The notes: generated by a model not told the origin, from the sequence alone. A DNA stretch of 64,000 nucleotides from Nioella sp. MMSF_3534 (GCF_030732985.1 NZ_JASHJX010000014.1:17086-81085), one strand, 5' to 3'. Shown: positions 9,254 through 19,984, counted from the stretch's first letter. Numbers and translations: made by a program.

Positions 9254-9598
9254 TCACCCCGACTTCCGCACAACATCCCAAAGCGCCCGTGCCATCACCA
9301 GCGGGATGGTCGGTGCGGTGGCGGCACCAACAACCAAATCGTCATCATGCGCATCCGACTTGCGTAAGGAACAGCGCCAGTGGCCATTCGGCTCGGCGGC
9401 CTGTCCTGTCAGGTGGATATGCCAGCCGGGCAGGCAGTGGGACAGCAGGTGCATGACCGCCTCTGTCGGGTCGGACAGCACCTCCGGGTGTGCGGGGGTA
9501 TCGGGGAAGGTGGCAGCGGCGGCGGCGCAAATCTCGGCCAGCAGGTCAGTGTCCAGCATCTCGGCGGCGGCAAGGCGGGCGGTCAGGTCCTGGGTCAT
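9254..9598 (-). CDS. Small conserved hypothetical protein
   Basis: A 114-residue cytoplasmic protein that I do not recognise by function. The gene is convincing: AGGAGCG lies a few bases before the ATG, and it stands divergent from ppsA in otherwise unoccupied space. The sequence is acidic and helical in the first half (MTQDLTARLAAAEMLDTDLL), then has an alternating hydrophobic pattern around GWHIHLTGQAAEPNGHW and a terminal helix (IPLVMARALWDVVRKSG). No signal peptide or membrane span is visible. The layout suggests a small one-domain alpha+beta protein. Confidence 0.65.
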   Translation of the reverse strand: MTQDLTARLAAAEMLDTDLLAEICAAAAATFPDTPAHPEVLSDPTEAVMHLLSHCLPGWHIHLTGQAAEPNGHWRCSLRKSDAHDDDLVVGAATAPTIPLVMARALWDVVRKSG

Positions 9599-9734
9599 CG
9601 GGCGCTCCTGTCAACTGTCGTGCCGGTTGTGCCGCACCCTGTGTCAATCGACCATGACCTGCATCAAGGAGCGCGCCCCCGAACCCGCCTAACCTGCCCC
9701 CAACGGCCTGACCCGGCCCAGATGGAGGACAGAC

Positions 9735-12125
9735 ATGGCACGCTATGTGATCGGATTCGAAGACCTGCGCCGCGCGGATGTGGCGCTTGTGGGTGGCAAG
9801 AACAGTTCCCTGGGCGAGATGGTGCAGGAACTGGCAGGGCAGGGGATTGCGGTGCCCGGCGGCTTTGCTACCACGTCTGACGCCTATCGCGCCTTTCTGA
9901 AAGCCAACGGGTTGGAGGCGATGATTGCCGACACCGTGGGCCGCTGGCAGGCGGGCAAGATCACTCTGGCTGATGCGGGCAGCGCCATACGGGCCGCCAT
10001 CGTCGCGGGCGACTGGCCGGAGGACATCCGCGCGGACATCCTGTCCTCTTACGCGGCGCTCAGCGATAAGGCGGGCAAGGCGGATGTTGCTGTGGCCGTG
10101 CGCTCGTCAGCCACGGCGGAGGATCTGCCCGATGCCAGCTTTGCGGGCCAGCAGGAGACCTTTCTGAATATCGAGGGCGAGGCCGATCTGCTGACCGCCT
10201 GCCGCCGCTGCTTTGCCTCTCTCTTCACCGACCGGGCGATCAGCTATCGCGAGGTGAAGGGGTTTGACCACATGGCCGTGGCGCTGTCCGTGGGCGTGCA
10301 GCGCATGGTTCGGGCCGATACCGGCGGGTCGGGCGTCATGTTCTCCATCGACACGGAATCGGGCTTCGACAAGATCGTGCTGATCAACGCGGCCTGGGGG
10401 CTAGGGGAAAACGTGGTGCAAGGCGCGGTGGACCCCGATGAATACCAGGTGTTCAAGCCGTTTTTGGGGGATGAGAGCCTGAGTCCCATCGTCGGCAAGC
10501 GGCGCGGCGCGAAAGAGATCAAGATGATCCTTGGCGGCAATGGACCAGCGCCGGTGCGCAATGTGCCGACCTCCAAGGCCGAACGCGCGGCCTGGGTGCT
10601 GAGCGACGCGGACATCCTGTCGCTTGCCCGCATGGCCGCCACCATCGAACGCCATTACGGATGCGCGATGGACATGGAATGGGCACGCGATGGCGATACG
10701 GGCGAGCTCTTCATCGTGCAGGCGCGCCCCGAAACGGTGGAAAGCCAACGCAAGGCGGGCGCGCTGCGCAGCTATTCCTTGTCTGGCGAGGGGGAGGTTC
10801 TGTTGCAGGGCCTGAGCGTCGGCAACGCGGTGGCGACGGGGCGCATCTGCCTGATCGAGAGCGTTTCCGATATAGATCGTTTCGTCGATGGCTCGATCCT
10901 CGTGACCTCCAACACCGACCCCGATTGGGTGCCTGTGATGAAACGCGCAGCGGCGATCATCACCGATCATGGCGGGCGCACGTCGCATGCGGCCATTGTC
11001 AGCCGGGAACTGGGGGTGCCTGCCATCGTTGGCACCGGCAACGCGACCCATGTGCTGCACGACCAGCAGGACGTGACAGTGAACTGCGCGGCAGGCGAAG
11101 ACGGGTTGATCCACGCCGGGATTGCTGAGGTGACGGTTGAGGAACTGGACCTCTCGGACCTGCCGGAAACGCGCACGAAGATCATGCTGAACATGGCCAA
11201 CCCCTCTGCCGCGTTCCGCTGGTGGCGGCTGCCCGCTGACGGCGTGGGCCTAGCGCGGATGGAATTCGTGGTGAACAACGCCGTGAAGGTGCATCCCATG
11301 GCGCTTATAGAATTTGACAAGGTGGCGGATGCCGCCGAGCGCGCCCAGATCGAGGCGTTAACGGCGGGCTACCCCGCCAAGCCCGACTACTTCGTCGATC
11401 AACTGGCACGCGGGCTGAGCCAGATCGCGGCCTTTGCACATCCGCACCCCGTCATAGTGAGGATGAGCGATTTCAAGACCAATGAATATGCGGAGCTTCT
11501 GGGTGGCCGTGCGTTTGAGCCGGAGGAAGAAAACCCGATGATCGGTTTCCGGGGCGCGTCGCGCTATACCGACCCGGCCTATAGTCCGGGGTTCGAGCTG
11601 GAATGCCGGGCGATCCGGCAATTGCGCGAGGAGATGGGCTTTGACAATGTCGCCATCATGATCCCCTTCTGCCGCACGCCGGAGGAGGCGGACAAGGTGT
11701 TGGAGGTCATGGGCCGCGCGGGCCTCGAACGGGGCAAGGCGGGGCTGGAGGTCTTCGTCATGTGCGAAATTCCGGCCAATGTGATCCGGGCCGAGGAATT
11801 TTCCGACCGCTTCGATGGCTTCTCCATCGGATCGAACGACCTGACGCAGCTGACCCTGGGCGTGGACCGCGACAGCGACCGGCTGGCCAGTCTCTTTGAC
11901 GAAAGCGATCCGGCGGTTCTGTGGATGATCCGGACGGTGATCGAAAAGGCCCGCGCGGCGGGGCGCAAGATCGGGCTGTGCGGGCAGGCCCCGTCGAACA
12001 ACCCGGCCTTTGCGCAGCTGCTGGTGGATGCGGGGATCGACTCGATTTCCGTCACGCCCGACAGCTTTGCCGCCGTCAAGACGCAGGTCGCCAAGGCCGA
12101 GGCTATGCAGAAAGGCCCCGATTGA
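9735..12125 (+). CDS. ppsA: Phosphoenolpyruvate synthase
   Basis: Converts pyruvate, ATP and water to phosphoenolpyruvate, AMP and phosphate, the first step of gluconeogenesis from C3 acids. At 796 residues it is close to E. coli PpsA (792). The N-terminal nucleotide-binding domain opens with LVGGKNSSLGEMVQEL and has SSATAEDLPDASFAGQQ. The swivelling domain has the phospho-histidine motif DHGGRTSHAAIVSRELG (around residue 410). The C-terminal PEP-binding barrel ends with IGLCGQAPSN, carrying the catalytic Cys. It stands alone with its own upstream region and a hairpin after the stop. It would serve growth on the amino acids and organic acids handled by the neighbouring uptake genes. Confidence 0.96.
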   Translation: MARYVIGFEDLRRADVALVGGKNSSLGEMVQELAGQGIAVPGGFATTSDAYRAFLKANGLEAMIADTVGRWQAGKITLADAGSAIRAAIVAGDWPEDIRADILSSYAALSDKAGKADVAVAVRSSATAEDLPDASFAGQQETFLNIEGEADLLTACRRCFASLFTDRAISYREVKGFDHMAVALSVGVQRMVRADTGGSGVMFSIDTESGFDKIVLINAAWGLGENVVQGAVDPDEYQVFKPFLGDESLSPIVGKRRGAKEIKMILGGNGPAPVRNVPTSKAERAAWVLSDADILSLARMAATIERHYGCAMDMEWARDGDTGELFIVQARPETVESQRKAGALRSYSLSGEGEVLLQGLSVGNAVATGRICLIESVSDIDRFVDGSILVTSNTDPDWVPVMKRAAAIITDHGGRTSHAAIVSRELGVPAIVGTGNATHVLHDQQDVTVNCAAGEDGLIHAGIAEVTVEELDLSDLPETRTKIMLNMANPSAAFRWWRLPADGVGLARMEFVVNNAVKVHPMALIEFDKVADAAERAQIEALTAGYPAKPDYFVDQLARGLSQIAAFAHPHPVIVRMSDFKTNEYAELLGGRAFEPEEENPMIGFRGASRYTDPAYSPGFELECRAIRQLREEMGFDNVAIMIPFCRTPEEADKVLEVMGRAGLERGKAGLEVFVMCEIPANVIRAEEFSDRFDGFSIGSNDLTQLTLGVDRDSDRLASLFDESDPAVLWMIRTVIEKARAAGRKIGLCGQAPSNNPAFAQLLVDAGIDSISVTPDSFAAVKTQVAKAEAMQKGPD

Positions 12126-12145
12126 GTAGGCTGCGAGGCGGGAGG

Positions 12146-12176
12146 CGTCCGGATTTTACCCGGACGTGCATTTATT
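12146..12176 (+). terminator. Hairpin after ppsA, probable terminator
   Basis: A 7-bp perfect stem CGTCCGG (12146-12152) with CCGGACG (12160-12166), followed by the T-rich TGCATTTATT. The T run is interrupted, so termination may be partial. Confidence 0.5.
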
Positions 12177-12208
12177 CAAAACTCGCATTTACGGAGGTCT
12201 GATCCGAT

Positions 12209-13375
12209 ATGACCCGACTGCCTTACGCCCTCGCCCTGTCGCTGTTGGCCAGCCCCGCCCTGGCCGGTCCACCGATTGAACAGCCCGCCCCCGCACCGGC
12301 CCCCACGGGGGCCAGCGGCGCGGCGACGATCTATGACTGCCAGATAGCCGGCCGCACGGAGCGGTTCGTGATCGCGGGTGGCGCGCTGGCCGAGGGGCCG
12401 GGCACGCTGAGCGTTCTGACCGAGGATGTCTATGTGGTGACCCGTGACGGCGTCACCTATCTGATCGACCCCACGGGGGTGCAGATTGACCAGGGTGTCG
12501 ATGCGGGCAAATGGCCCTGCGTGGAAAGCGCATCGGCCCCGGCCCCCGCCGCGCCCGATGCCAGCCAGATGGCCCGGATCGTGGAGCTTGAGGCAGATGT
12601 GGCCAATCTGCAGGCCGCGCTCAGTGCCGCCAATGGCGAACGGGATGCGGCCATTGCCGCGCGCGAGGCGGCGCTTGCGGCAAGCGCTGAGGCAGAGGCC
12701 AGCAGTGCGGCGGCCTCCACTGCCGCGCAAACCGCGCTGAACGAGGCCGCGGCGCTTCAGACCCGCGCGGAAACGGCGGAAACCGCCGCGACCACGGCGA
12801 TTGCCGCGCAGGCCGCTGCGGAGGCGCGTGTCGTGGAACTGGAGGCGGCGGCAGCGGCAAGTGCCGTGCAGATGGCAGAGGTCCAGACAAGCCTCGACCA
12901 GACCCTGGCGACTCTCGCCACCGCGAACGCACGGGTGGCGGAGCTGGAAGCTGCCGCGACAGCGGATGCGACCGAGATGGCCCAGATGCGGACCCTGCAA
13001 GGCCAGATGGCGGAAACCCTGGCGGCGGCAGAGGCACGGGTGGCAGAGCTGGAGCAGGCCCTCGCCGCATCCATGGCCGCGCCCGAAGAGGACATGGAAG
13101 AGGACAGCGCTGATGATGCCGAGGACATGACCGACGGATCGGATGAGGCTGCCGAGGATATGACCGACGACACCGGGTCTGACGACATGTCCGAGGATCA
13201 CGGCGCAATGGAGGATGCGGCGTTTGACGCCGATGCGGCGCTGCTGGCCATTGAGGCGGCGGAGCTCAGCCCGATCTCTCGCGCCGCTCTGACGGCCGCC
13301 GTGGAACAGGCGCGCAGTAATCCCGATCTGGTGGCAGAGGTCGTCACCCGGTTGCAAAATGCGCTTGGGGAATGA
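12209..13375 (+). CDS. Exported alanine-rich coiled-coil protein
   Basis: A 388-residue protein of unknown function. A signal peptide (MTRLPYALALSLLASPALAG) is followed by a Pro/Ala linker and a small folded region (residues 40-105; YDCQIAGRTERFVIAGG) containing two cysteines. A long alanine/glutamate-rich heptad region (about 125-285) follows, with repeats of the form ARVxELExA predicting a coiled coil. Then comes a very acidic patch (about 290-335, almost all D, E, M, S) and a short C-terminal helix pair. The acidic patch could bind cations. RBS GGAGGT lies before the ATG. It ends just before a bidirectional-looking terminator. It may be a periplasmic or envelope scaffold. Confidence 0.75.
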   Translation: MTRLPYALALSLLASPALAGPPIEQPAPAPAPTGASGAATIYDCQIAGRTERFVIAGGALAEGPGTLSVLTEDVYVVTRDGVTYLIDPTGVQIDQGVDAGKWPCVESASAPAPAAPDASQMARIVELEADVANLQAALSAANGERDAAIAAREAALAASAEAEASSAAASTAAQTALNEAAALQTRAETAETAATTAIAAQAAAEARVVELEAAAAASAVQMAEVQTSLDQTLATLATANARVAELEAAATADATEMAQMRTLQGQMAETLAAAEARVAELEQALAASMAAPEEDMEEDSADDAEDMTDGSDEAAEDMTDDTGSDDMSEDHGAMEDAAFDADAALLAIEAAELSPISRAALTAAVEQARSNPDLVAEVVTRLQNALGE

Positions 13376-13383
13376 AGGCAAGC

Positions 13384-13410
13384 GGGCCGGGGTCATCCCC
13401 CGGCCCCTTT
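13384..13410 (+). terminator. Terminator between two convergent genes
   Basis: A 9-bp stem GGGCCGGGG (13384-13392) with CCCCGGCCC (13398-13406), 5-base loop, then TTT. It sits in the 39-base gap between the coiled-coil gene and the oppositely oriented oxoprolinase gene. Confidence 0.7.
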
Positions 13411-13414
13411 CGTG

Positions 13415-16400
13415 TCAGGCGCGACCGTAACCGCCCCCGCCGGGGGTCTGCATGAGGAAGATGTCACCGATCTGCATCTGGGCCTGATCATTGCCCGCCA
13501 GCAGGTCAACCCGACCATCAGCCCGTTCCACCGCGTTGCGGCCACAATTCCCCGGTTCGCCCTCATGGGTTCCATGCGGCGGCACCTGCCGGTGCGAGGA
13601 CAGGACCGTCACCGTCATCTCCTCCAGAAACCGCAGCCGCCGGGTGATGCCATTGCCCCCCTGCCAGCGGCCCGCGCCGCCTGATCCCTGACGGATCGAG
13701 AACTCCTCGACCCGGACGGGGAAACGGTTTTCCAGCACCTCGGGGTCGGTCATGCGGGTGTTGGTCATGTGGCTGTGCACGGCGCTGGCCCCGTCAAATC
13801 CTTCCCCCGCGCCGGTCCCGCCACAGATGGTTTCGTAGTTCTGGAACCGGTCATTGCCATAGACGAAGTTGTTCATCGTCCCCTGACTGCCCGCGATCAC
13901 CCCAAGCGCGCCATAAAGCGCGTCGGCGATGGACTGGCTGACCTCGGTATTGCCCGAGATCACGGCAGCAGGCGGGCGCGGGTTGATCATGCTGCCTTCC
14001 GGAACCCGGATTTCGATGGGTTTCAGGCAGCCCTCGTTCATCGGGATGTCGGCCCCCACAAGCGTGCGGAAGACGTAGAGCACCACCGCCCGGCAAATCG
14101 ACAGCGGTGCGTTGTAGTTCAGCCGGTCTTGCGGGGACGTGCCGGTGAAATCCACCACCGCGCTGCGGCCCGCGTGATCCACGGTGATCGCCACCTCGAT
14201 CTTCGCGCCGCTATCCATCTTGTAGGTGAACCGGCTGTCCTTCAGCACGTCGAGCACGCGGCGCACGCTTTCCTCCGCGTTGTCCTGCACATGGCCCATA
14301 TAGGCCTGCACGACGGGCAGTCCGAATTGCCGGGTGATCTTCTGCAACTCCGCCACGCCGGTGGCATTGGCCGCGATCTGCGCGGCGAGGTCGGCCATGT
14401 TTTCCTCGATATTGCGGCAGGGGTAGGGGCCGGAGGCCAGAAGGGCGCGCGTCTCGACCTCGCGCAACTGGCCCTGATCGACCAGCAGGACATTGTCGAT
14501 CAGAACGCCCTCTTCCTCGATATGGGCGCTATCCGGCGGGGCAGAGCCGGGCGTCTTGCCGCCGATATCGGCGTGATGCCCGCGAGAGGCGGTGAGGAAG
14601 ATGATCTTCTCTCCCGCCTCATCAAAGACAGGCGTGATGACGGTCACATCCGGCAGATGGGTGCCGCCGTTGAAGGGGTTGTTCATCATGAAGACGTCGC
14701 CGGGGCGGATTTGGCCCGCGTTCTCCCGCAACACGGTGCGGACGCTTTCGCTCATCGACCCCAGATGCACGGGGACATGCGGGGCGTTGGCCACGAGGTC
14801 ACCAGCCGCATCGAAGATCGCGCAGGAAAAATCATAGCGTTCCTTGATGTTGACCGAATAGGCGGTGTTGGCCAGCGTCGCGCCCATCTGGTCGGCGATG
14901 GACATGAAGAGGTTGTTGAAGACCTCCAGCATCACCGGATCGACGGATGTCCCAATGGCCTCCTGCCGGTCCAGCGCCACCACCCGGCGCAGCACCATCG
15001 CGCCACCGGCCAGCCCCTCGGCCTGCCAGCCCGGTTCCACAACATTGGTGCCGGTCGGATCGACGATGATGGCGGGGCCAGTCTGGGTGTCGCCCGCGCG
15101 CAGAGTGGCGCGGTCGATCAGCGGAACGTCGCGCCAGCCACCTTCGCAATACATGCGGGCGCTGTCCTGTTGTGCGGGTGGGTCATTGGCGTCCGGCAGG
15201 GTCACCGCTTCACCGGTTTCGCCCACGGCCTCGGCGGTCAGTAGGTCGATGATCAGACCGTCATAATCCGGCACGAAGCCGAAGCGCTGCTGATGCGCCG
15301 CGTCGAACCCCTCGCGCATATCCTGCACCGGGCCGAACGGCACGGGCAGGGTCTGATGTGAACCGGGCGTGCGGATATGGGCGGTTTCGATCAGGGAGAT
15401 GCGGTCTGCCGGGATGCCCTGCCGCGCAACCTCGTCCCGCGCATCCGCGCCGATCCGGTCGAGGGCCTGCCGCGCGTCTTTGGCATCTGACAGGGGCCGC
15501 GCCAGCTGATGTTCCCGGATCGCCCGGATATCGGCCAGCCCCATGCCAAAGGCCGACAGGACACCCGCGAAGGGGTGAATGTAGATGCTCTCCATCCCCA
15601 GCACATCCGCCACCTGGCAGGCATGCTGCCCGCCCGCGCCGCCGAAGCAGTTCATCGTGTAGCGGGTCACGTCATAGCCACGCTGAACGCTGATCTTCTT
15701 GATCGCGTTGGCCATGTTTTCGACAGCAATCCGCAGGAAACCCTCGGCCAGTTCTTCAGGGCTTTTCGGGGTCTCGCCGGTTTCCGAGGCGATCTGCGCG
15801 GCCATGGCTTGGAACCCCTCGCGGGCGGCCTCCACATCCAGCGGTTCATCGCCACCGGGGCCAAAAACGGAAGGAAAGCGGTCGGGCTGGATCTTGCCAA
15901 GCACCACGTTGCAATCGGTCACGGCCAGCGGCCCGCCTCGCCGGTAGGAGGCGGGGCCGGGATTGGCCCCGGCGCTTTCGGGGCCGACCTGCATGCGGCC
16001 CTGCGCGAAAGAGAGGATCGAGCCGCCCCCTGCGGCAACCGTATGAATGCTCATCATCGGGGCGCGCATTCGGACGCCAGCCACCTCGGTCTCGAAGGAC
16101 CGCTCATAGTCACCCGCGTAGTGGCAGACATCGGTTGATGTCCCGCCCATGTCGAAGCCAATCAGCTTGTCGAACCCGGCCTCCTCCGCCGTGCGGACCA
16201 TGCCGACGACGCCGCCCGCAGGGCCCGACAGGATCGCGTCCTTGCCCTGGAAGAGCCGCGCATCCGTCAACCCGCCGTTGGATTGCATGAACATCAGCGA
16301 CCGGCAGCCGCCCTCAGCAGCCCCTAGCGCATCGCTGACCTGTTGCACGTAACGTCGCAGAATGGGCGACAGATAGGCGTCAACGACCGTTGTATCGCCG

Positions 16401-17005
16401 CGCGACACCAGCTTGATCAGCGGGCTGACATCGTGGGAGAGCGAGACCTGTGTGAACCCCGCCGCGCGGGCCATGGCGCCGATCTGGCGTTCATGATCCG
16501 GGAAGCGATAGCCATGCATCAGGGCCACGGCAACGGAGCGATAGCCCTCGGCATGGGCATCGCGCAGCGCGGCCTCGACCGAGGCGGTGTCGAGCGGGGT
16601 GATCACCTCGCCTGCTGCCGATATGCGTTCACCCACCTCGACGGCTTCTTCGTACAGCAGTTCCGGCAACTCGATCTTCAGATCAAACAGGCGCGGGCGG
16701 TTCTGGTAGCCGATGCGCAAGAGATCCTTCATCCCTTCGGTGATCAACAGCAGCGTCCGATCGCCCTTGCGTTCCAGAAGCGCGTTGGTGGCCACGGTGG
16801 TGCCCATCTTGACCGCATCAATCGCGCCTTCGGGGATAGCGGTTTCAGCCCCAAGCCCCATCAGCTCGCGAATGCCCTGCACGGCTGCATCCCGGTAGCG
16901 CTCGGGGTTCTCGGACAGCAATTTATGCGTGACCAACCCGCCCTCTGGCGTGCGCGCGACGATATCGGTGAAGGTGCCGCCACGGTCGACCCAGAATTGC
17001 CACAT
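13415..17005 (-). CDS. 5-oxoprolinase / hydantoinase, fused A and B parts
   Basis: ATP-dependent cyclic-amide hydrolase. The expected reaction is ring opening of 5-oxoproline to glutamate with ATP hydrolysis. The 1196-residue chain has a HyuA half (residues 1 to about 690) with the ASKHA phosphate motif [19 protein letters not shown] at the very start and a second one, [15 protein letters not shown]. The HyuB half (about 700-1196) includes [20 protein letters not shown] and ends with the glycine-rich [15 protein letters not shown]. Length and fusion match eukaryotic and bacterial 5-oxoprolinase (about 1200-1290 residues). It is the last gene of an operon with a TRAP transporter and a D-glutamate-cyclase-like protein, which favours oxoproline over hydantoin as substrate. 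Confidence 0.88.
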   Translation of the reverse strand: MWQFWVDRGGTFTDIVARTPEGGLVTHKLLSENPERYRDAAVQGIRELMGLGAETAIPEGAIDAVKMGTTVATNALLERKGDRTLLLITEGMKDLLRIGYQNRPRLFDLKIELPELLYEEAVEVGERISAAGEVITPLDTASVEAALRDAHAEGYRSVAVALMHGYRFPDHERQIGAMARAAGFTQVSLSHDVSPLIKLVSRGDTTVVDAYLSPILRRYVQQVSDALGAAEGGCRSLMFMQSNGGLTDARLFQGKDAILSGPAGGVVGMVRTAEEAGFDKLIGFDMGGTSTDVCHYAGDYERSFETEVAGVRMRAPMMSIHTVAAGGGSILSFAQGRMQVGPESAGANPGPASYRRGGPLAVTDCNVVLGKIQPDRFPSVFGPGGDEPLDVEAAREGFQAMAAQIASETGETPKSPEELAEGFLRIAVENMANAIKKISVQRGYDVTRYTMNCFGGAGGQHACQVADVLGMESIYIHPFAGVLSAFGMGLADIRAIREHQLARPLSDAKDARQALDRIGADARDEVARQGIPADRISLIETAHIRTPGSHQTLPVPFGPVQDMREGFDAAHQQRFGFVPDYDGLIIDLLTAEAVGETGEAVTLPDANDPPAQQDSARMYCEGGWRDVPLIDRATLRAGDTQTGPAIIVDPTGTNVVEPGWQAEGLAGGAMVLRRVVALDRQEAIGTSVDPVMLEVFNNLFMSIADQMGATLANTAYSVNIKERYDFSCAIFDAAGDLVANAPHVPVHLGSMSESVRTVLRENAGQIRPGDVFMMNNPFNGGTHLPDVTVITPVFDEAGEKIIFLTASRGHHADIGGKTPGSAPPDSAHIEEEGVLIDNVLLVDQGQLREVETRALLASGPYPCRNIEENMADLAAQIAANATGVAELQKITRQFGLPVVQAYMGHVQDNAEESVRRVLDVLKDSRFTYKMDSGAKIEVAITVDHAGRSAVVDFTGTSPQDRLNYNAPLSICRAVVLYVFRTLVGADIPMNEGCLKPIEIRVPEGSMINPRPPAAVISGNTEVSQSIADALYGALGVIAGSQGTMNNFVYGNDRFQNYETICGGTGAGEGFDGASAVHSHMTNTRMTDPEVLENRFPVRVEEFSIRQGSGGAGRWQGGNGITRRLRFLEEMTVTVLSSHRQVPPHGTHEGEPGNCGRNAVERADGRVDLLAGNDQAQMQIGDIFLMQTPGGGGYGRA

Positions 17006-17070
17006 GAGACAGATCTCCTCTGTTTGCCAGGGTGTGCCCGGCAGCGTTTTTCGTCAGAAAGGGAAGGGGG

Positions 17071-18354
17071 TTATTGCAGGACGGCCGGCAGCCAGAGCGC
17101 GATACCGGGGATCGCAATCAGCGCCGCGACCATGGCCAGCATCGCCAGCACGTAAGGGATCGCGCCCAACATGACCTCGCTCATCTTCCCCGATTTTCGC
17201 GCGCCCTGCACCACATAAAGGTTGAGGCCAACGGGCGGGGTGATCAGCGCCATTTCGATAAGCACGATCATCAGGATGCCGAACCAGATCGGGTCATAGC
17301 CTTGTGCCACTACCAGGGGCACGATGATCGGGATCGTCACCACCATCAGCGACAGGGTTTCGATGAAGAAGCCAAGCACGATGTAGATGCAGACCACGAC
17401 TAGGATGGTCATCAGCGGCGACAGGCCGAGCCCGTCGAGGAAGCCCGAGAGTTCCGCCCCAAGACCTGCCGAGGCCAGCGTGAAGTTCAGGAAGGACGCG
17501 CCGATGACCACGAGCATGATCATCGAGGTGATCTTGACGGTGCCCATGACCGCCTCTGCCAGCATGCCGATGGTCACGCGGCTGAAGATCGACGCGATCA
17601 GCAGTGCCCCGGCCACGCCCACGGCGGCGGCCTCGGTCGGGGTGGCCCAGCCTTTGTAGATCGAGCCGATGATGATGGTGAAGAGCAGCACGATGGGAAT
17701 GAGTTGCAGCAGCGCCCGCATCATCTCTGGCAAGGGGAAGACCCGGCGCTGGCCGCCCAGATCGGGCCGGATCGCGCAGATGATGGCGGTGATCGCCAGG
17801 AACCCGAGCGCCAGCAGGATACCGGGCATCAGCCCCGCAAGGAAAAGCTGCGGGATCGAGGTTTGCGTCAGGAAGCCATAGACAATGAGGTTGATCGACG
17901 GCGGGATCATGATGCCAAGCGTGCCGCCTGCGGCAATGGCGCCAGAGAAGAGCTTGGGGTCATATCCCAGTTTCTCTGCTTGCGGCATGGCGACGGTGGC
18001 CACGGTCGCGGCGGTGGCAACAGAGGAGCCTGACGTGGCCGAGAACATGGTGGCCGTCGCCACATTCGCATGGACCAGACCGCCCGGCATCCACGACACC
18101 CACCGGTCCAGCGCTGCATAGGTGCGGGCCGCAATCCCGCTGCGCACGAGGATTTCGCCAAGCAGCACGAAGAACGGAATGGCAATGAGTGTGGCGTTGT
18201 TCGAAGTGGACCAGACAAGGTTGCCAAGCCCGCGCATCAGCGGGAAGGGGCTGAAGAAAACGTCAGTGCCAAAACCCAACAGGAACAGGACGATACCCAC
18301 GGGGATCGACAGCGACAGCATGGCCAGCAGGCCGATGGAGACATAGGTGATCAC
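17071..18354 (-). CDS. TRAP transporter large permease (DctM family)
   Basis: Sodium-driven inner-membrane transport subunit, 427 residues, normal for DctM. I place the start at the GTG at 18354, which overlaps the stop of the small subunit in a GTGA junction and gives the family N terminus (VITYVSIGLLAMLSLSIPVG). Twelve or so hydrophobic spans are present, with family motifs GTLGIMIPPSINLIVYG and the ITPPVGLNLYVVQG segment near the C terminus. It works with the small subunit and periplasmic binding protein encoded just upstream. The oxoprolinase gene begins 65 bases after its stop. Confidence 0.93.
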   Translation of the reverse strand: MITYVSIGLLAMLSLSIPVGIVLFLLGFGTDVFFSPFPLMRGLGNLVWSTSNNATLIAIPFFVLLGEILVRSGIAARTYAALDRWVSWMPGGLVHANVATATMFSATSGSSVATAATVATVAMPQAEKLGYDPKLFSGAIAAGGTLGIMIPPSINLIVYGFLTQTSIPQLFLAGLMPGILLALGFLAITAIICAIRPDLGGQRRVFPLPEMMRALLQLIPIVLLFTIIIGSIYKGWATPTEAAAVGVAGALLIASIFSRVTIGMLAEAVMGTVKITSMIMLVVIGASFLNFTLASAGLGAELSGFLDGLGLSPLMTILVVVCIYIVLGFFIETLSLMVVTIPIIVPLVVAQGYDPIWFGILMIVLIEMALITPPVGLNLYVVQGARKSGKMSEVMLGAIPYVLAMLAMVAALIAIPGIALWLPAVLQ

Positions 18355-18899
18355 AGCACTGCCTCCTCTTCGCCAAACGCCCCGATGGCGGCCTCGGATT
18401 GGCTGAATTCTCCTTTGGCGACCAGCAGCAGGGCGGCGAGGAAAGTCAGCCAGGACACGATGGCGAACCAGACCCATCCGGCGAACCACGGCCCCTGAAC
18501 CAGCCAGAGCGGCGTTTCCAGCGGCGTGTTTGCGCGGGACATGTTGGCTATGGACCGGTCCAGAACAGGCCAGCAGCGGAAGGCGATCAGCGTCACGGTG
18601 CCCGCCATGGTCAGCATGGCGAAGAGGTCGAACAGGGACCGACCAAGGGCCCCCACGCGCCCCCGGAGGATGTCGATGCGGACATGGGCCAGTTCCAGCA
18701 GGGCATAGCCCATCCCCCAGGACGTCACGATGGCCATGACATATCCGCTGATTTCGTCGGTGCCGCCGAAGGACGCCCCCAATTTGCGCAAGCCCACATC
18801 CAGCAGCACGAAAACCGCGCAGAGGAACAGCACAAGGCCGATTGCCATGGCCACCCAACGGTTGAGGCGGCGCAGGAGGGAGAGAATGGACTGGGCCAT
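18351..18899 (-). CDS. TRAP transporter small permease (DctQ family)
   Basis: Four-span inner-membrane subunit, 182 residues. It opens with a basic cytoplasmic N terminus and a first span (WVAMAIGLVLFLCAVFVLLDVGLRKL). The DctQ hallmark region (ISGYVMAIVTSWGMGYALLELAHVRID) is present, then two further spans and an acidic tail. Slightly longer than many DctQ proteins because of the extra loop between spans 3 and 4. Its stop overlaps the start of the large permease by four bases, which couples their synthesis. Confidence 0.92.
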   Translation of the reverse strand: MAQSILSLLRRLNRWVAMAIGLVLFLCAVFVLLDVGLRKLGASFGGTDEISGYVMAIVTSWGMGYALLELAHVRIDILRGRVGALGRSLFDLFAMLTMAGTVTLIAFRCWPVLDRSIANMSRANTPLETPLWLVQGPWFAGWVWFAIVSWLTFLAALLLVAKGEFSQSEAAIGAFGEEEAVL

Positions 18900-18928
18900 T
18901 TTGGGGGCGCTCCTTCAGCGGTCCGGGG

Positions 18929-19963
18929 TCAGTTGACGGGAACCGTCACGCCAACGGTTGCGCCGACACTTTCGTTCCAGCGGGTTGCCCATTCACTGCC
19001 CGCGCGCTCGGCCCAATCGGGCAGCACTTCGCTGACAAGGATGTCACGGGCACGGTCGAAATCGGCCTCCGAGACCTCGACAAGGATCATGTCGCGCGCC
19101 TCGCCCGCCGGGCACTCGCCATTGCCGGTCAGGCAGGCGATGTCGTTGACCAGCGCATCCTGCGCGACGGCCCAAGCCGGGTCTTCGAAACCGGTGGCAA
19201 TCTCGGCCTCGATCAGCGCCTGAGTGTCGGCATCCATCGCGTTCCAGCGGTCGAGGTTGATCGCGGTCACGACGGAATCCCAGCCACCAAGCGGAATGGG
19301 CAGCAGATGGGTGGACACCTCCCACCAGCCGGCGGAATAGCCGGAACCCGCGCCCGTTACGGCACAATCCACGACACCGCGCTGCAACGCGCCGGGCACT
19401 TCAGAGAAGGAGACGTTCACGCCTTCCGCGCCAAGCGCCTCAAGAAATTTCGCGGTCATCCGGCCAGAGGCACGGATTTGAAGACCGGCGAGGTCATCGA
19501 GGCTGTTAATCTCGGCATTGCAGAACACGACCTGCGGCGGATAGGGGGCGATGGCCAGCACGTGGCTGTTGAAACGGGTGTTGTAGATATCCTCGACCAT
19601 GGGGCGGGCCGCATCGACCATGGCGCGGGCCTCGTCAGCGGTCATGGCCAGCAGCGGCACGTCCAGACCTTCCAGCTCCGGCGCGTCGGCAACGGCGTAG
19701 TCGGCCACGGTCATCGCCACGTCATAGACCCCGTCCCCAAGCAGGCGATAGACGTCGCCCACGCCCAGGTTCATCTGGTTATGGGTGGTCAGGGCCACGT
19801 TGATCTCTCCCCCGGATGCAGCGGGAAGGGTTTCGGTCCAAAAGGGCGCTTCGAACTGGTTGTGCAGCGGCAGGCTGGACCAGCTGCCCACGACCGACAG
19901 ATCCTCGGCCAGGGCCGGGGACGCGGCCAGAACGGCGGCGGTGATGGCGATTGTCTTTTTCAT
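18929..19963 (-). CDS. TRAP transporter substrate-binding protein (DctP family)
   Basis: Periplasmic binding protein, 344 residues. It has a clear signal peptide (MKKTIAITAAVLAASPALA) and the DctP fold. The segment LQIRASGRMTAKFLEALG contains the conserved Arg that holds the substrate carboxylate in this family. Binding proteins of this class from Bordetella (DctP6, DctP7) are known to bind pyroglutamate. Given the oxoprolinase in the same operon, 5-oxoproline is the favoured ligand, though this is inference. GGAGA precedes the ATG. The D-glutamate-cyclase-like gene ends 21 bases upstream. Confidence 0.9.
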   Translation of the reverse strand: MKKTIAITAAVLAASPALAEDLSVVGSWSSLPLHNQFEAPFWTETLPAASGGEINVALTTHNQMNLGVGDVYRLLGDGVYDVAMTVADYAVADAPELEGLDVPLLAMTADEARAMVDAARPMVEDIYNTRFNSHVLAIAPYPPQVVFCNAEINSLDDLAGLQIRASGRMTAKFLEALGAEGVNVSFSEVPGALQRGVVDCAVTGAGSGYSAGWWEVSTHLLPIPLGGWDSVVTAINLDRWNAMDADTQALIEAEIATGFEDPAWAVAQDALVNDIACLTGNGECPAGEARDMILVEVSEADFDRARDILVSEVLPDWAERAGSEWATRWNESVGATVGVTVPVN

Positions 19964-19984
19964 CTCGTCTCTCCTTGTTGGATG

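Noticed and set aside
12176..13396. 406-residue minus-strand open frame over the coiled-coil gene
   Set aside because: The plus-strand reading has a signal peptide, RBS and heptad pattern; the minus reading is Cys/Arg/Gly-rich without structure.
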